A model generated the notes under the pieces. It did no database searches, had not been told where the DNA came from, and was given only the letters and a program-made list of their open reading frames with translations. The position numbers were made by a program, and so were the translations under genes. Source: Bradyrhizobium sp. CCGE-LA001 (GTDB lineage Bacteria; Pseudomonadota; Alphaproteobacteria; Rhizobiales; Xanthobacteraceae). Taken from it: 64,000 nt of DNA. Shown here piece after piece: positions 18,408 to 26,625 of the stretch. The DNA lies in contig NZ_CP013949.1 of NCBI RefSeq assembly GCF_000296215.2, forward strand, positions 2,349,501-2,413,500. The letters run 5' to 3'. Position 1 is the stretch's first letter, and the number at the start of each line of letters is the position of its first letter.

Positions 18408-18903
18408 GTTTGTGAGCGCGTCTATGCCCTCCTTGCGCTATTCCCTAAGCACATCTGAATTGCTCAAGCGAAGCCGGTCAGTTCTAAAGTGCAATGATCC
18501 CGGGCGAAAACCGAGGCTGTGGCAGAGCCAAGCAATTCGCTCGCGCTGAACCAGGGTGCACAGCCTTCAGAGGCACTCTTCAGTGCTTGTCATATATTGA
18601 TCGACACGAGCAGCCGACGTTGGTTCGTTCAGTCGATGCACACCGTCTCATCTCATTGCTCATTCGTTCCACCTGTGCGACAGTTGCGGGTGTGAGCAGG
18701 CTGGTCATTGAATCGTGAAGCCCACAATGAAGTCTCGAATTTCGACGTGTTGATGGAATCGTCCAACTCGATCTAGAATTGTTCTCCAATCCTACGATTT
18801 AGCTTTCTCTCGAGCCGCAATCAAACAGGCGGCATGCGAGATTGCCGAGTGAGGCAGCTCGCGCTTCCACCGAGAGATGCTTCCAATCCGGAGAGATCTC
18901 AGA
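18408..18903. other. Intergenic region with no gene seen
   Basis: Frames on both strands have no start signal or recognisable motif. There is no strong AT-rich patch and no clear hairpin. Confidence 0.5.
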
Positions 18904-19431
18904 ATGTCTGATGACCGCGTGGACCAATGGCTCGCATTTGCGCGCGAGTTCTTGCGAGCCCTGGCAGATCGCAAGAGGAAGCAGTTCGATCGGAGGGTTT
19001 CGATTGGTGACCTCCTTACCGAGCGCGACGAGAACGCTGCAGCGTATGGCTTCGGAGAAGGCACCACGATGTACGACAACGTGCTTGTCTTGGGGACTGT
19101 CAAGGTCGGACGAAATACGTGGATCGGGCCGGGATGTATTCTGGATGGATCGGGTGGAGATTTACAGATCGGTGATTGGTGTTCCATCTCGGCGGGCGTT
19201 CAGATCTACACGCATCACACAGTAAAGCGTTCAATATCACTCGGGAGGGAGCCGATCGAATACGCGCCCACTCGGATCGGTGATGGTGTATACATTGGTC
19301 CGAACTCGGTCATTCAGATGGGTGTGACGATCGGCAACCACGCGATTATAGGTTCAAATTCATTCGTAAATGGAGATATTCCGCCGGGGGCCAAGGCATT
19401 CGGATGTCCTGCACGATGTCGGGCCAAATAG
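18904..19431 (+). CDS. Left-handed beta-helix acyltransferase (hexapeptide repeat)
   Basis: This 175-residue protein carries hexapeptide repeats in its C-terminal two thirds (VKVGRNTWIGPGCILDGSGG, IGDWCSISAGVQIYTHHT, IGDGVYIGPNSVI, GVTIGNHAIIGSNSFV). That is the fold of acetyl-CoA or succinyl-CoA dependent sugar O/N-acyltransferases; YTHHT holds the His usually used as catalytic base. It probably decorates the polysaccharide. ATG 18904 has GGAGAG about 9 nt upstream and is preferred to the in-frame ATG 18877, which is too close to its purine stretch. Confidence 0.82.
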   Translation: MSDDRVDQWLAFAREFLRALADRKRKQFDRRVSIGDLLTERDENAAAYGFGEGTTMYDNVLVLGTVKVGRNTWIGPGCILDGSGGDLQIGDWCSISAGVQIYTHHTVKRSISLGREPIEYAPTRIGDGVYIGPNSVIQMGVTIGNHAIIGSNSFVNGDIPPGAKAFGCPARCRAK

Positions 19432-19529
19432 TGCAACCGTTCCGTCCGAGGAAGCGACGATCCGTTGGCGGCCGCCTTGCGTACTGAGGCGCAGTGTTGA
19501 GAACTGTCCTTATGGACAGTGATTAGGCG

Positions 19530-19763
19530 CAGTGCTCAATTCGAACGGCTTGAGTGCTGGACACGGGCCGGCGGGCGCGGTGGTCTGAGGATGAGAAGCT
19601 GAAGAGCGTCCCGGAAAGCTTACGGGCGTAGCGCCAAGCCGCGGCAACGCCGCGGCGGTAGGGCGTTTCGCGGTCATTGCTGCTGCGATGGCGACGGTCG
19701 TTTCGGCCCGAGCGGACGGATACCGCCCTGGCGGCCCCGGCCGGGCTGATCGCCGGGTTTTGA
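19530..19763 (+). pseudogene. Decayed IS66-family TnpA (accessory protein) fragment
   Basis: One reading frame shows TGRRARWSEDEKLKSVPESL and, further on, GVSRSLLLRWRRSFRPE. This is the N-terminal helix-turn-helix pattern of the IS66 small accessory protein TnpA as I know it from rhizobial genomes. It is interrupted by stops at 19551, 19629, 19659 and 19761, and no TnpB or TnpC is nearby. The stretch 19764-20007 shows no gene. It is a relic marking past transposition into the island. Confidence 0.6.
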
Positions 19764-20007
19764 AGCAGTGGCGCAATCAGCGGTTCGCAAGCCAGCCCGC
19801 CGGCCGCTGACCAAAGCGATCTAGTACTGATGCATTCAGCCGTCTCTGACCTCACCATCGCCGTTCTGGCGGCAAGATTGTGCATAGCAGCAACGGCAAG
19901 GGTTAAGGGTGGCTACGACGGCAGCCCTAACGAGAAAGAGGATCAGACTCGCTAAAGTGACGCCTGCGGCACAGTCCTGCCACCGCCGCCCTGGCGGCAG
20001 TCGGTGG

Positions 20008-20346
20008 TCATCCCGCCCGGCGGCGCTTTTGCCCAGATGGGCGGCTGATCAGGAGGTCATTCAGCTTCTTGCCGGCGCGAAGTTGCGCTTTCAGCCATCG
20101 GGGCTGTTTGCCGCGGCCCGACCAAGTTTCGGATGGATTCTTGGGATTCCGATACTTGGGCAGCACCGGAGGGTAGGGGCGGCGTGCACGTGGCCCGTGG
20201 CCTTCGGCAGTCCCCTCCAGCCTGCGAAGTCGCTCTTCGAGCTTGACTTTTTCCGCGGTCATTCTGCGGCTAAGAACCGCAGTCACTTCGTCGTACAGCC
20301 GCCATAGCTCCGCCGTACTGGCGGACGTCCAGTTGTCGATGTCCAT
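20008..20346 (-). CDS. H-NS-family nucleoid-associated protein
   Basis: This 112-residue protein has an N-terminal helical oligomerisation region (about 1-45; LYDEVTAVLSRRMTAEKVKL). The C-terminal DNA-binding motif of the H-NS histone family is YRNPKNPSETWSGRGKQP followed by RWL, near residues 66-88. H-NS proteins silence AT-rich, often horizontally acquired DNA by binding the minor groove. Its place in an island with many AT-rich patches suggests local control of the surface genes. The start at 20346 has GGGGA about 11 nt upstream. It lies 85 nt downstream of a small collinear gene, probably in one operon. Confidence 0.85.
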   Translation of the reverse strand: MDIDNWTSASTAELWRLYDEVTAVLSRRMTAEKVKLEERLRRLEGTAEGHGPRARRPYPPVLPKYRNPKNPSETWSGRGKQPRWLKAQLRAGKKLNDLLISRPSGQKRRRAG

Positions 20347-20431
20347 TGGAAGCTGTCCCCACTACTTCCAGTCTCAAAGCAGGAAGTGGGGGCATATCAG
20401 GTCCAAGCCCGGTCGGGCAAGCTTGTTTGCG

Positions 20432-20614
20432 CTACCGGCTGGGGACGACGTTCCGCCCGAGCGGGCGTCTCCTAAGGAGGATTTGCCGACTGGCTCGCCT
20501 TCTGCCGAACATGCGCTGCTCGGCCTTCGACACACGACTACGCAGATTTTGCAATTCGGTGAATTGAACGATCAAATCTTCATGAGTTTGACGCAGAATA
20601 GCCGCAGAATACAT
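20432..20614 (-). CDS. Small conserved-type hypothetical protein upstream of the H-NS-like gene
   Basis: This 60-residue protein starts MYSAAILRQTHEDLI and contains QFTELQNLRSRVSKAEQR, an amphipathic helical segment, then an Arg-rich tail. The helix resembles the start of the 95-residue protein at 23273-23560 (LLQRLEALASQFAELESLRD), suggesting one small family. AGTAGGTG lies about 5 nt before the ATG. Position and strand suggest co-transcription with the H-NS-like gene. Function unknown. Confidence 0.6.
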   Translation of the reverse strand: MYSAAILRQTHEDLIVQFTELQNLRSRVSKAEQRMFGRRRASRQILLRRRPLGRNVVPSR

Positions 20615-21300
20615 GTGAGCACCTACTCGCTACTAAAGATTACTGATGACCGCCTGGCGAAGTTTGCCCTGGCGAAGATGCCGATCCATTTTGCCGATCA
20701 GCACTCAACGGTCCTATAATGGGAATTGAAACCCCTTCTCCTTGAAAAACGTCTGTCTGCTTAGTTCTTTTAAAGTCAGACACTTGAGAAAATTTGCGCT
20801 CCTCATTTTGAGCCTCCCGGCGTTACGGCCAAAAACAAAAGATTGCCGCTATTTGTACCCGTGCGCACCCTCGTCTCGGCGGATGGGTAAACGCTTCTTG
20901 CCTTCCAGTTGCGCCTCACTTTCGGCGAAACTTTGCTGAAGGTTAGATTTGAATCGCGAGCGTAACTATATATCCTTGGTAATAATCCGCAGCGGACGAT
21001 GAGTCGATGTCAACGCAAATATATCGTTGCGAGAATTTGTTTGGCACGTCTATTTAGAATTGTCTAATGGGCCCGACTTTACAAGAATTCATGGCTGGTC
21101 TTAGCGAGCGGAGCCCGCATTCATACGGTGCTGCAGGCATTTTCGAAGCAAGTTACGGTGCCCCGGCCGATATGTGCTGTGGCAGATGCCGAGCTTTGCG
21201 TTGCGGACCCGCCCTATGGTTAACGCGCGTCACCAGCCAGCAGGGACAGTGCTGGAATAAACCGCCGCCGTGCGGGTTTTGATCTTCGGGCAGAGGAAAC
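20615..21300. other. Long AT-richer intergenic region
   Basis: No gene is convincing; the 71-codon frame at 21067-21282 has no ribosome-binding site and no motif. AT-rich stretches occur at about 20940-21070. Promoters for the small-protein/H-NS operon (leftward) and the response regulator (rightward) must lie here. Confidence 0.5.
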
Positions 21301-21999
21301 ATGCGCCGCATCAGAATTGTCATCGCGGATCGACATCCGATCGTCTTGCAGGGGATCAGCAGCCTCCTTTCGACGCAGAGCGATCTCGCGGTCGTGGCCT
21401 CCTGCGGAGATGCAGCAAGCTGCATCCAGTCGATACGGCTTCTTGTGCCGGACATTGCGCTGGTTGATGCTGCAATGTCTGATATCAGGCTGCCGGACTT
21501 GCTGGCTCTCGCAAACGCCGAGGGCCAAGGTACTCAGGTGGTTCTCTTCGCAGATGCGGCAGGCGTTCGCGAACTGCAAAGCTCGGCTATTGACGGCTCG
21601 TGTCTCGTTGTCGGCAAGGATGCCAAGCTGGAGACGTTGGTCGCGACCCTGCGGAAGATAGCCCAAAACCAACGCTTTGCATCACGTTCGGCCAGCCCCG
21701 GAGAGCTCGGCGAGGAGCCTCAGGCTGGCGAAGAGAAGTCACTGACGCAGCTGACGGGCCGAGAGCGGCAGATCATGCGGCTCGTATCTGAGGGATTGTC
21801 GAACAAGGAAATCGGTCGTTGCCTGAAAATCACGGATGGTACGATCAAAGTGCATCTCCATCACATCTTTCAGAAGCTGGATATCAGCAACCGGACTGTT
21901 CTTGCGGCACTGGCGATTTCGCGGAACGAGCTGCATTTGGAGGCGCGTGAAATCGACGCTTCCGGCCTACCACAGCGAGATCCGGCCGGCGCAAAATGA
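21301..21999 (+). CDS. NarL/LuxR-type response regulator
   Basis: This 232-residue cytoplasmic transcription factor has a receiver domain at residues 1-120 with an acidic pocket in IVIADRHPIVLQG, the phospho-acceptor Asp in DIALVDAAMSD (about 56) and the conserved Lys in VVGKDAKLE (about 104). The LuxR-type HTH is at about 148-210 (LTGRERQIMRLVSEGLSNKE, GTIKVHLHHIFQKL). No histidine kinase is adjacent, so it is an orphan here. AGAGGAA lies 5 nt before ATG 21301. Context suggests control of polysaccharide or secretion genes. Confidence 0.9.
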   Translation: MRRIRIVIADRHPIVLQGISSLLSTQSDLAVVASCGDAASCIQSIRLLVPDIALVDAAMSDIRLPDLLALANAEGQGTQVVLFADAAGVRELQSSAIDGSCLVVGKDAKLETLVATLRKIAQNQRFASRSASPGELGEEPQAGEEKSLTQLTGRERQIMRLVSEGLSNKEIGRCLKITDGTIKVHLHHIFQKLDISNRTVLAALAISRNELHLEAREIDASGLPQRDPAGAK

Positions 22000-22034
22000 C
22001 GTGGGCGTCACGCGCGTAGCTCCATTCATATTGG

Positions 22035-22337
22035 TCATTGTTTTGTGCTGTCAGCGTCGGCGATCGCGCTCAGACATTCAAGCATGCTGCGGCAGGCCCC
22101 TTCGGCCTCGGCCAGCGTTTGAAACGGCGAGCCGCTGATCTTGATGGCTCCAATATTCTCGAAAAGCGGTCGCCAACTCGCCAAGTAGCCGGAGCGTCCA
22201 TGAAAGCCTGGACCGGTGGGGCTCCCGAAACTGATCACGAAAGAGAAGCCATCGCTGCTTGCGCTCCAGATCTCAATGCCCTCGGCAGCGGGACGGTGAA
22301 ATTGTAGTGGCATGTGGCAATGATCCGTCGTTGGCAT
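22035..22337 (-). CDS. Conserved-type hypothetical protein
   Basis: This protein of about 100 residues has a compact hydrophobic core: GFSFVISFGSPTGPGFHG, ASWRPLFENIGAIKISGSP and LAEAEGACRSMLECL. I recall similar short proteins in Bradyrhizobium but know no function. The start is uncertain: ATG 22337 lies in the AT-rich patch and ATG 22313 is also possible; neither has a good ribosome-binding site. It is convergent with the response regulator gene, 35 nt away. Confidence 0.6.
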   Translation of the reverse strand: MPTTDHCHMPLQFHRPAAEGIEIWSASSDGFSFVISFGSPTGPGFHGRSGYLASWRPLFENIGAIKISGSPFQTLAEAEGACRSMLECLSAIADADSTKQ

Positions 22338-22611
22338 TAAATTCGACGAAGAGATTATATAATTAAATAATATCAAGCTGGGATGCAAGCTGAATTTCCG
22401 GCGCCTGGGGCATGCCCTGGGGTTCAATGCGGCAGAATTACCCGGGACGGGCGCCTTGTTGGACGGGGCGTCGCTCTACCCGCAAGCCGCTGCGCGCCCG
22501 GAGGGTTCCACCAAGCTGCACGCGGGTACCGGCGCCATTTAAATATTTGTTGAGCATTTATTTAATTTATAATATTGTGGGGGCAAGCTATTAAATAGAG
22601 GAGTGCGCATT
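22337..22611. promoter_or_regulatory. Two AT-rich patches upstream of the Tat-signal protein
   Basis: Blocks 22337-22376 (ATTATATAATTAAATAATAT core) and 22537-22598 (CATTTAAATATTTGTTG core, then ATTTATTTAATTTATAATATT) flank a GC-rich centre. The second ends at an AGAGGAG ribosome-binding site. The arrangement repeats that seen before the polymerase and type I substrate genes. Confidence 0.45.
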
Positions 22612-23106
22612 GTGACCCGCGACGACGATAAAGATGACGATCGGCGGACATTCTTGAAAACCTGCGGACGATTCGCGGCTGTTACACCCCCGGTCATGAC
22701 CCTACTCCTGTCCACGTCCCTCACATCAACAGCCATTGCACGCTCAGGCGGTTTGCGCGGCGCGACGCGGGGCGATGACGGCGGGCGGTCATTCTTCGAC
22801 AACGATCGATCGTCAGGGGGCTCCGGCTCCGGTGGTGGGGGATCTGGAGGTGGCGGCGGATCCGGAGGTGGTGGAGCGTCCGGCGGTCGTCAGAGCGGGT
22901 CAGCCAGAGCCGGCGGGACGTCCGGCGGTGGATCCGGTGGTCGAGGGGTATCGGGCGGTAACGGTCCTGTCGCGACCGAGGGGAGCTCTGGAAATCCGAG
23001 CGCAGCCGGAAGCGTCGATTGTGCAGATGAAGATGACAATGCGCGCAAGCGCAATCCCGATTGCGAGCGACCGGCCACTCGAGTTTCGAGCGCAACCGGA
23101 TCTTAG
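22612..23106 (+). CDS. Gly/Ser-rich secreted protein with twin-arginine signal
   Basis: This 164-residue protein starts at GTG 22612 (AGAGGAG 8 nt upstream; GTG 22603 overlaps that site and is less likely). DRRTFLKTCGRFA is a good twin-arginine motif, and a hydrophobic segment with AIA-R as a likely cleavage site follows. The mature part is almost pure Gly/Ser with scattered Arg/Asp and two Cys near the C-terminus (DCADEDDNARKRNPDCE). It belongs to no family I know. It may be a structural or surface-associated protein of the matrix. Confidence 0.7.
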   Translation: MTRDDDKDDDRRTFLKTCGRFAAVTPPVMTLLLSTSLTSTAIARSGGLRGATRGDDGGRSFFDNDRSSGGSGSGGGGSGGGGGSGGGGASGGRQSGSARAGGTSGGGSGGRGVSGGNGPVATEGSSGNPSAAGSVDCADEDDNARKRNPDCERPATRVSSATGS

Positions 23107-23272
23107 CATGAGGGCACCGCGTCGACACCCGAGCGCGATCCCGACGCGCCGCCACATCGTTTAGGCGACGCAGCATGCCAAATGTTAGTGCGCGGCATCT
23201 CGATCGATTGCATATTTTTCCCGGTCGTCAAGGCTGGGGAATTTTCCAGGACATTTCGAGAGGAGGCCTGCC

Positions 23273-23560
23273 ATGCGCGCTCGGTCGGACAACCCCGCTG
23301 CTGTTCTTCTGCAACGTCTCGAAGCGTTGGCCTCGCAGTTCGCAGAACTCGAGAGTCTCAGAGATCGAGTTGATCGGGAGGAAGACCGACAGCGCGGCCG
23401 GTGTAAGCCGGGCTATGTGCGGAAAGCGATTCAGCTCAGAGGGCAAGCGAGCGTGCGCTGCAAATTGGTATATTTGAAATCCAAGCCTGCGCCGCTTGTT
23501 CGCAATTCCATCGAATTATCGCGGCGAGTGTCCGAAAGCGAACGGATGGCCCGATTTTAA
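23273..23560 (+). CDS. Small hypothetical protein with helical N-terminus
   Basis: This 95-residue basic protein has a strong ribosome-binding site, GAGAGGAGG, 6 nt before ATG 23273. Residues 10-38 (VLLQRLEALASQFAELESLR) form an amphipathic helix resembling the protein at 20432-20614. The rest is Arg/Lys-rich with two Cys (RCKPGY and VRCKLVY). Function unknown. The gap 23107-23272 shows nothing else. Confidence 0.6.
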   Translation: MRARSDNPAAVLLQRLEALASQFAELESLRDRVDREEDRQRGRCKPGYVRKAIQLRGQASVRCKLVYLKSKPAPLVRNSIELSRRVSESERMARF

Positions 23561-23717
23561 TCGATCATAGTCGTTGCCGGTACGGGGGGCGAGCGGTTCA
23601 TCCGCAGCGGCATCCCTACGCCAAGAACAGGGGCACTGAGCTTCTGACGCAGCAAACGCCAGGAGCGGTAGGGGTCTTCAATCCATCACCTAGTTTCGCT
23701 TGAAGGGATGAAAGCTC

Positions 23718-24203
23718 GTGAATGATGCCAATGTGAAAGTCGGAACGCATACTGATCCAGTGAATGATATTGCGAATGGAGCAAAGCCGAGGTTCGATTT
23801 CCCGATCATGAATTTCCAGGAAGTTTTCCGCGATTTCGCCGAGCATGGCGCCGCCATGGCCAAGAAAAATATCGAGAGCATGAAGGCGACTTCCGAGGAG
23901 ATCAGCGACGTTCTCCGCGAAGCTTGTTCCATGAACGTGAAGGGTGTTGTCGATTACGGCGCCAGGGTCATGGAGATTTCCAAGGACAATACCAGTTCCA
24001 GTCTGGAATTCTTGTCCCGGCTCGCTGAGACCAGGTCGTTGCCGGAAGTCGTACATCTTTCGACTGCCCAAAGCCGCAAAGCCTTCGAAGTCGCCTCCGC
24101 GCAGAACCGGGAGCTTTGGCAGCTCGCGCAGCGGGTCGCGATCGACACGACCGATCCCATTAAGGCCGGCTTCAACCGGGTATTGAACAGGACCGTCGCA
24201 TAA
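23718..24203 (+). CDS. Phasin family protein
   Basis: This 161-residue, mostly helical protein matches the phasin pattern: NFQEVFRDFAEHGAAMAKKN, then SMNVKGVVDYGARVMEIS, then SSLEFLSRLAETRSLPEVV and STAQSRKAFEVASAQNRELW. Phasins coat polyhydroxyalkanoate granules and limit their coalescence. It starts at GTG 23718 with a moderate AAGGGAT upstream. No PHA synthase is in the window, so it stands as a separate gene. A related phasin could instead be a general stress protein. Confidence 0.8.
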   Translation: MNDANVKVGTHTDPVNDIANGAKPRFDFPIMNFQEVFRDFAEHGAAMAKKNIESMKATSEEISDVLREACSMNVKGVVDYGARVMEISKDNTSSSLEFLSRLAETRSLPEVVHLSTAQSRKAFEVASAQNRELWQLAQRVAIDTTDPIKAGFNRVLNRTVA

Positions 24204-24222
24204 GACTGTCTGATCGAGGCTA

Positions 24223-24243
24223 CCAGCCGTGCGGATCGGCTGG
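24223..24243 (+). terminator. Hairpin downstream of the phasin gene
   Basis: CCAGCCG and CGGCTGG form a 7-bp stem with a 7-nt loop, 19 nt after the phasin stop. There is no U-tract, so the call is tentative. Confidence 0.35.
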
Positions 24244-24327
24244 ACAGGCATCTCGCGAAGAAGAGGTGCGGTCCAGCCGACGCTGGGTTCGCGTAGCCGG
24301 GGCGGCAAACGATTGCAGGAAATCAAT

Positions 24328-24552
24328 ATGGGTATGGTGATGATCAAGTGCCCGGAAACGGGGAGCGCCATTTCAACGGGTATCGAGACCAATCGCGAGA
24401 GGTTCCGATCCAGTGCAGTTTTCTTTTCGCGCACCTATTGCCGGATCTGCGCGACAACACACGAGTGGTTCGCGAGAGAGGCCTGGGTCCACGAGCCTGC
24501 CCCGGATGGTCAGCCGGGGAGCTGGCAAGCGTCTCGCGCCGTCGTGGCGTGA
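24328..24552 (+). CDS. Small Cys-rich (zinc-ribbon-like) protein
   Basis: This 74-residue protein starts at ATG 24328 with CAGGAAA 5 nt upstream. It contains IKCPETGSAISTGIE and CRICATTHEWFAREAWV, so one Cys plus a C-x2-C and His are available to bind a metal. I have seen similar short proteins in Bradyrhizobium, without known function. Its end overlaps the convergent Crp/Fnr gene by 43 nt. Confidence 0.65.
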   Translation: MGMVMIKCPETGSAISTGIETNRERFRSSAVFFSRTYCRICATTHEWFAREAWVHEPAPDGQPGSWQASRAVVA

Positions 24553-25277
24553 AGAAGCTCGGCTGCGCCCTGGGAAACGATCCGATCGATCTTGCGGCTC
24601 ATCAGCTTGTAGCACTCGCACGCAACGGCTTCGAGCCGCGGCCGGTCAATCTCGAGCTGGCCGCGCCGATTCGATTTCAATCCCCTTGACGCCCGCAACG
24701 CACTCACGACGTGCGTGACGGTGGTGCGGCGGACGCCCAGTAGCTCAGATATAGTCTCCTGAGTGAGCGGGATGAGGTTGCTGCCATCTGCCCGGTCGTG
24801 AATGTGAAGCAGCCAGCGCGCCATCCGCGCTTCCACGGAGTGCAGGGCATTGCAGGCCGCAACATACTGCAATTGCGTCAGCAGCGATCGCGTGAAAATC
24901 TGCACCATGGATGCGATCGCGGGGCTGCGACGCAGAGCCGCCAGAAATTGCGCTGCCGGCATCTGCAGCACTGCCCCTGGGACGCGGACGACCGCTGTGA
25001 CGGGTGAGCGGGATACGCCAAGCGCAGACGACAGACCGATGGCACCCTCATGGCCGATCACCGCCGTGGCGACCGTTTGCCCATTGGGCAAGTCCACGAT
25101 GAAGGCTATCGCGCCACCACAGGGGAAGAGAAGGTGTTCGATCCGATCGCCCGATCGAACCAATATGGCATCGCGCGCGAGCACGACTTTCCGCAAATGA
25201 GGTTTAAGCAAAGCGAAATCCGCCGGCGGCAACGCTGCTAACAACCGATTTCCAACCCTAGTCCCGTGGTCCATCAT
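24510..25277 (-). CDS. Crp/Fnr-family transcriptional regulator
   Basis: This 255-residue protein starts at ATG 25277 with GGGGA 8 nt upstream. The frame stays open to 25544, but the extra 89 residues are unlike the family. The cyclic-nucleotide-binding-like barrel covers about residues 10-130 (LLFPCGGAIAFIVDLPNGQT, IGHEGAIGLSSALGV). The winged HTH lies near 185-225 (PLTQETISELLGVRRTTVTH). No Fnr-type N-terminal cysteine cluster is seen, so oxygen sensing by a 4Fe-4S cluster is unlikely. The ligand is unknown. Confidence 0.85.
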   Translation of the reverse strand: MMDHGTRVGNRLLAALPPADFALLKPHLRKVVLARDAILVRSGDRIEHLLFPCGGAIAFIVDLPNGQTVATAVIGHEGAIGLSSALGVSRSPVTAVVRVPGAVLQMPAAQFLAALRRSPAIASMVQIFTRSLLTQLQYVAACNALHSVEARMARWLLHIHDRADGSNLIPLTQETISELLGVRRTTVTHVVSALRASRGLKSNRRGQLEIDRPRLEAVACECYKLMSRKIDRIVSQGAAELLHATTARDACQLPG

Positions 25278-25693
25278 GGGATTGGTCCCCGACGGATGCT
25301 CGGCTAGAACTCGCGCCGGTTGTCGGGCTGCCCTGGAGGGCGATGGCCCAACAGCAAGCCAACCGGCCGCTAAAGATATGGTTCCAATGGATGATGGTAT
25401 AACATCCTCGCCACGCAGAAAAAAGGCGCGGACTGCAAACGCAGTCTGACCGAACCGCGAATTGATCCGGCGGCCTTGCCGCGCGAGGGGGCGGCATGTT
25501 CGCGCACATTGCCGGGTCGCGTCAGCGTCCGACAGGACCATCATCCCTCATCCAGAAGTCCAGTTATAGACCATTTAATCTATTAAGATGTAGTCCCATC
25601 GTGGCGATGCATTTGACGGATGAGTTGCTCTATCAAGCGGCGTGACGGTGAGAGCTCGTGACGGTGAGAGCTCCGTCCCTATTCGAGCCTGGA
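25278..25693. other. Intergenic region with a 16-nt tandem repeat
   Basis: No gene is seen. Copies of GTGACGGTGAGAGCTC lie head-to-tail at 25642-25657 and 25658-25673, just beyond the TetR gene's stop codon. A short AT-rich stretch (about 25560-25590, CATTTAATCTATTAAGAT core) lies upstream of the Crp/Fnr gene and may be its promoter. Confidence 0.5.
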
Positions 25694-26338
25694 TCAGGCG
25701 GAGCGCGATCGTTGCGCAGGCGTCCGTGGCCGCGAGGGCTTTGCTGTCTTTTCGTCCGAGGAAAGGAGCCCATTGATGAACAGCTTGAAGAGAGCCGTGA
25801 CCTTCTTGGCGTCCTGTTTCGGATCGTGCAGCGATACCGCCTTTCTCGCATCCATCAGACCGAGAATCGCCATAGCTGCAGTCTCGGGGTGCAATGCCGG
25901 CTGGATCTCCCCCTGCGCTTGTCCGTGGCGGATCACCTCGGCGATGAGGTTGCGCATGCTTCGACTACGGCCGTGCAAGATCTTCCCCATCGCGGGATTG
26001 CGTCGGCTCTCGGCGAGCATTTCGAAGAAAAGCGCCGACTGGGCTGGATTTGCAGGCTGTTCGAATTCCGACTGCAGCGCGGAGATGACCGAGCCGCCGC
26101 AATGGACCTCCTGCTTGAATCGCTCGGAAGCGCCCTCGAGCCGGGCGTCGGCCATCGCGGCGATGATCGCGTCCTTGCTTTCGAAATAATGATAGAGGTG
26201 GCCAGGGCTGATGCCGGCTTCAGCGCAGATTTGAGCCGTCGAGGCGCCGCTCAGTCCGCTTCTGAGAAAGCAGCGCATCGCGGCAGCCAGGATCTCTTGC
26301 CGCTTTTTCTCGTGCTTGATCGGGTCGAGTTTGCGCAT
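25694..26338 (-). CDS. TetR-family regulator
   Basis: This protein has about 214 residues from ATG 26338 (AAAGAAG 5 nt upstream; the frame opens earlier at 26374). The HTH is in the first 60 residues: RQEILAAAMRCFLRSGLSGA and AEAGISPGHLYHYFESKDAI. The C-terminal ligand domain has no recognisable specificity; a basic tail ends the protein. It lies 87 nt downstream of a small gene in the GTPase operon, so it may be read through or have its own promoter. Confidence 0.87.
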   Translation of the reverse strand: MRKLDPIKHEKKRQEILAAAMRCFLRSGLSGASTAQICAEAGISPGHLYHYFESKDAIIAAMADARLEGASERFKQEVHCGGSVISALQSEFEQPANPAQSALFFEMLAESRRNPAMGKILHGRSRSMRNLIAEVIRHGQAQGEIQPALHPETAAMAILGLMDARKAVSLHDPKQDAKKVTALFKLFINGLLSSDEKTAKPSRPRTPAQRSRSA

Positions 26339-26425
26339 AAGGGCTTCTTTAAACTGGGCTAATTGCTCCAGCAACCCCCTCGGGACAAAAGCGCAATCCC
26401 ACTCCCCGGCGCAGAAGGATCTTCG

Positions 26426-26614
26426 TCAGTTGCTTTCGCGCACTGAATTCCCGTTGGACTCGCATGCACCTTGCGCGCTTCGTGCTGAACCATGCGGCGG
26501 CTCACCGTCCAGATCGTTGGGCGGGAAGATGCTGTCGTAGATTGCGCGAGCTTCCTGGATGAGGCGAAGCCGCTCGAGCTCGGCTTTCGGGACGAATCGA
26601 ATGACATCAGCCAT
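26426..26614 (-). CDS. Small conserved-type hypothetical protein after the COG0523 GTPase
   Basis: This 62-residue protein starts MADVIRFVPKAELERL and contains IQEARAIYDSIFPPND. It has a strong GGAGG 6 nt before ATG 26614. It begins 11 nt after the GTPase stop, so it is probably in the same zinc-responsive operon. I recall similar short proteins in Bradyrhizobium. Function unknown. Confidence 0.7.
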   Translation of the reverse strand: MADVIRFVPKAELERLRLIQEARAIYDSIFPPNDLDGEPPHGSARSAQGACESNGNSVRESN

Positions 26615-26625
26615 GTGTACCTCCG

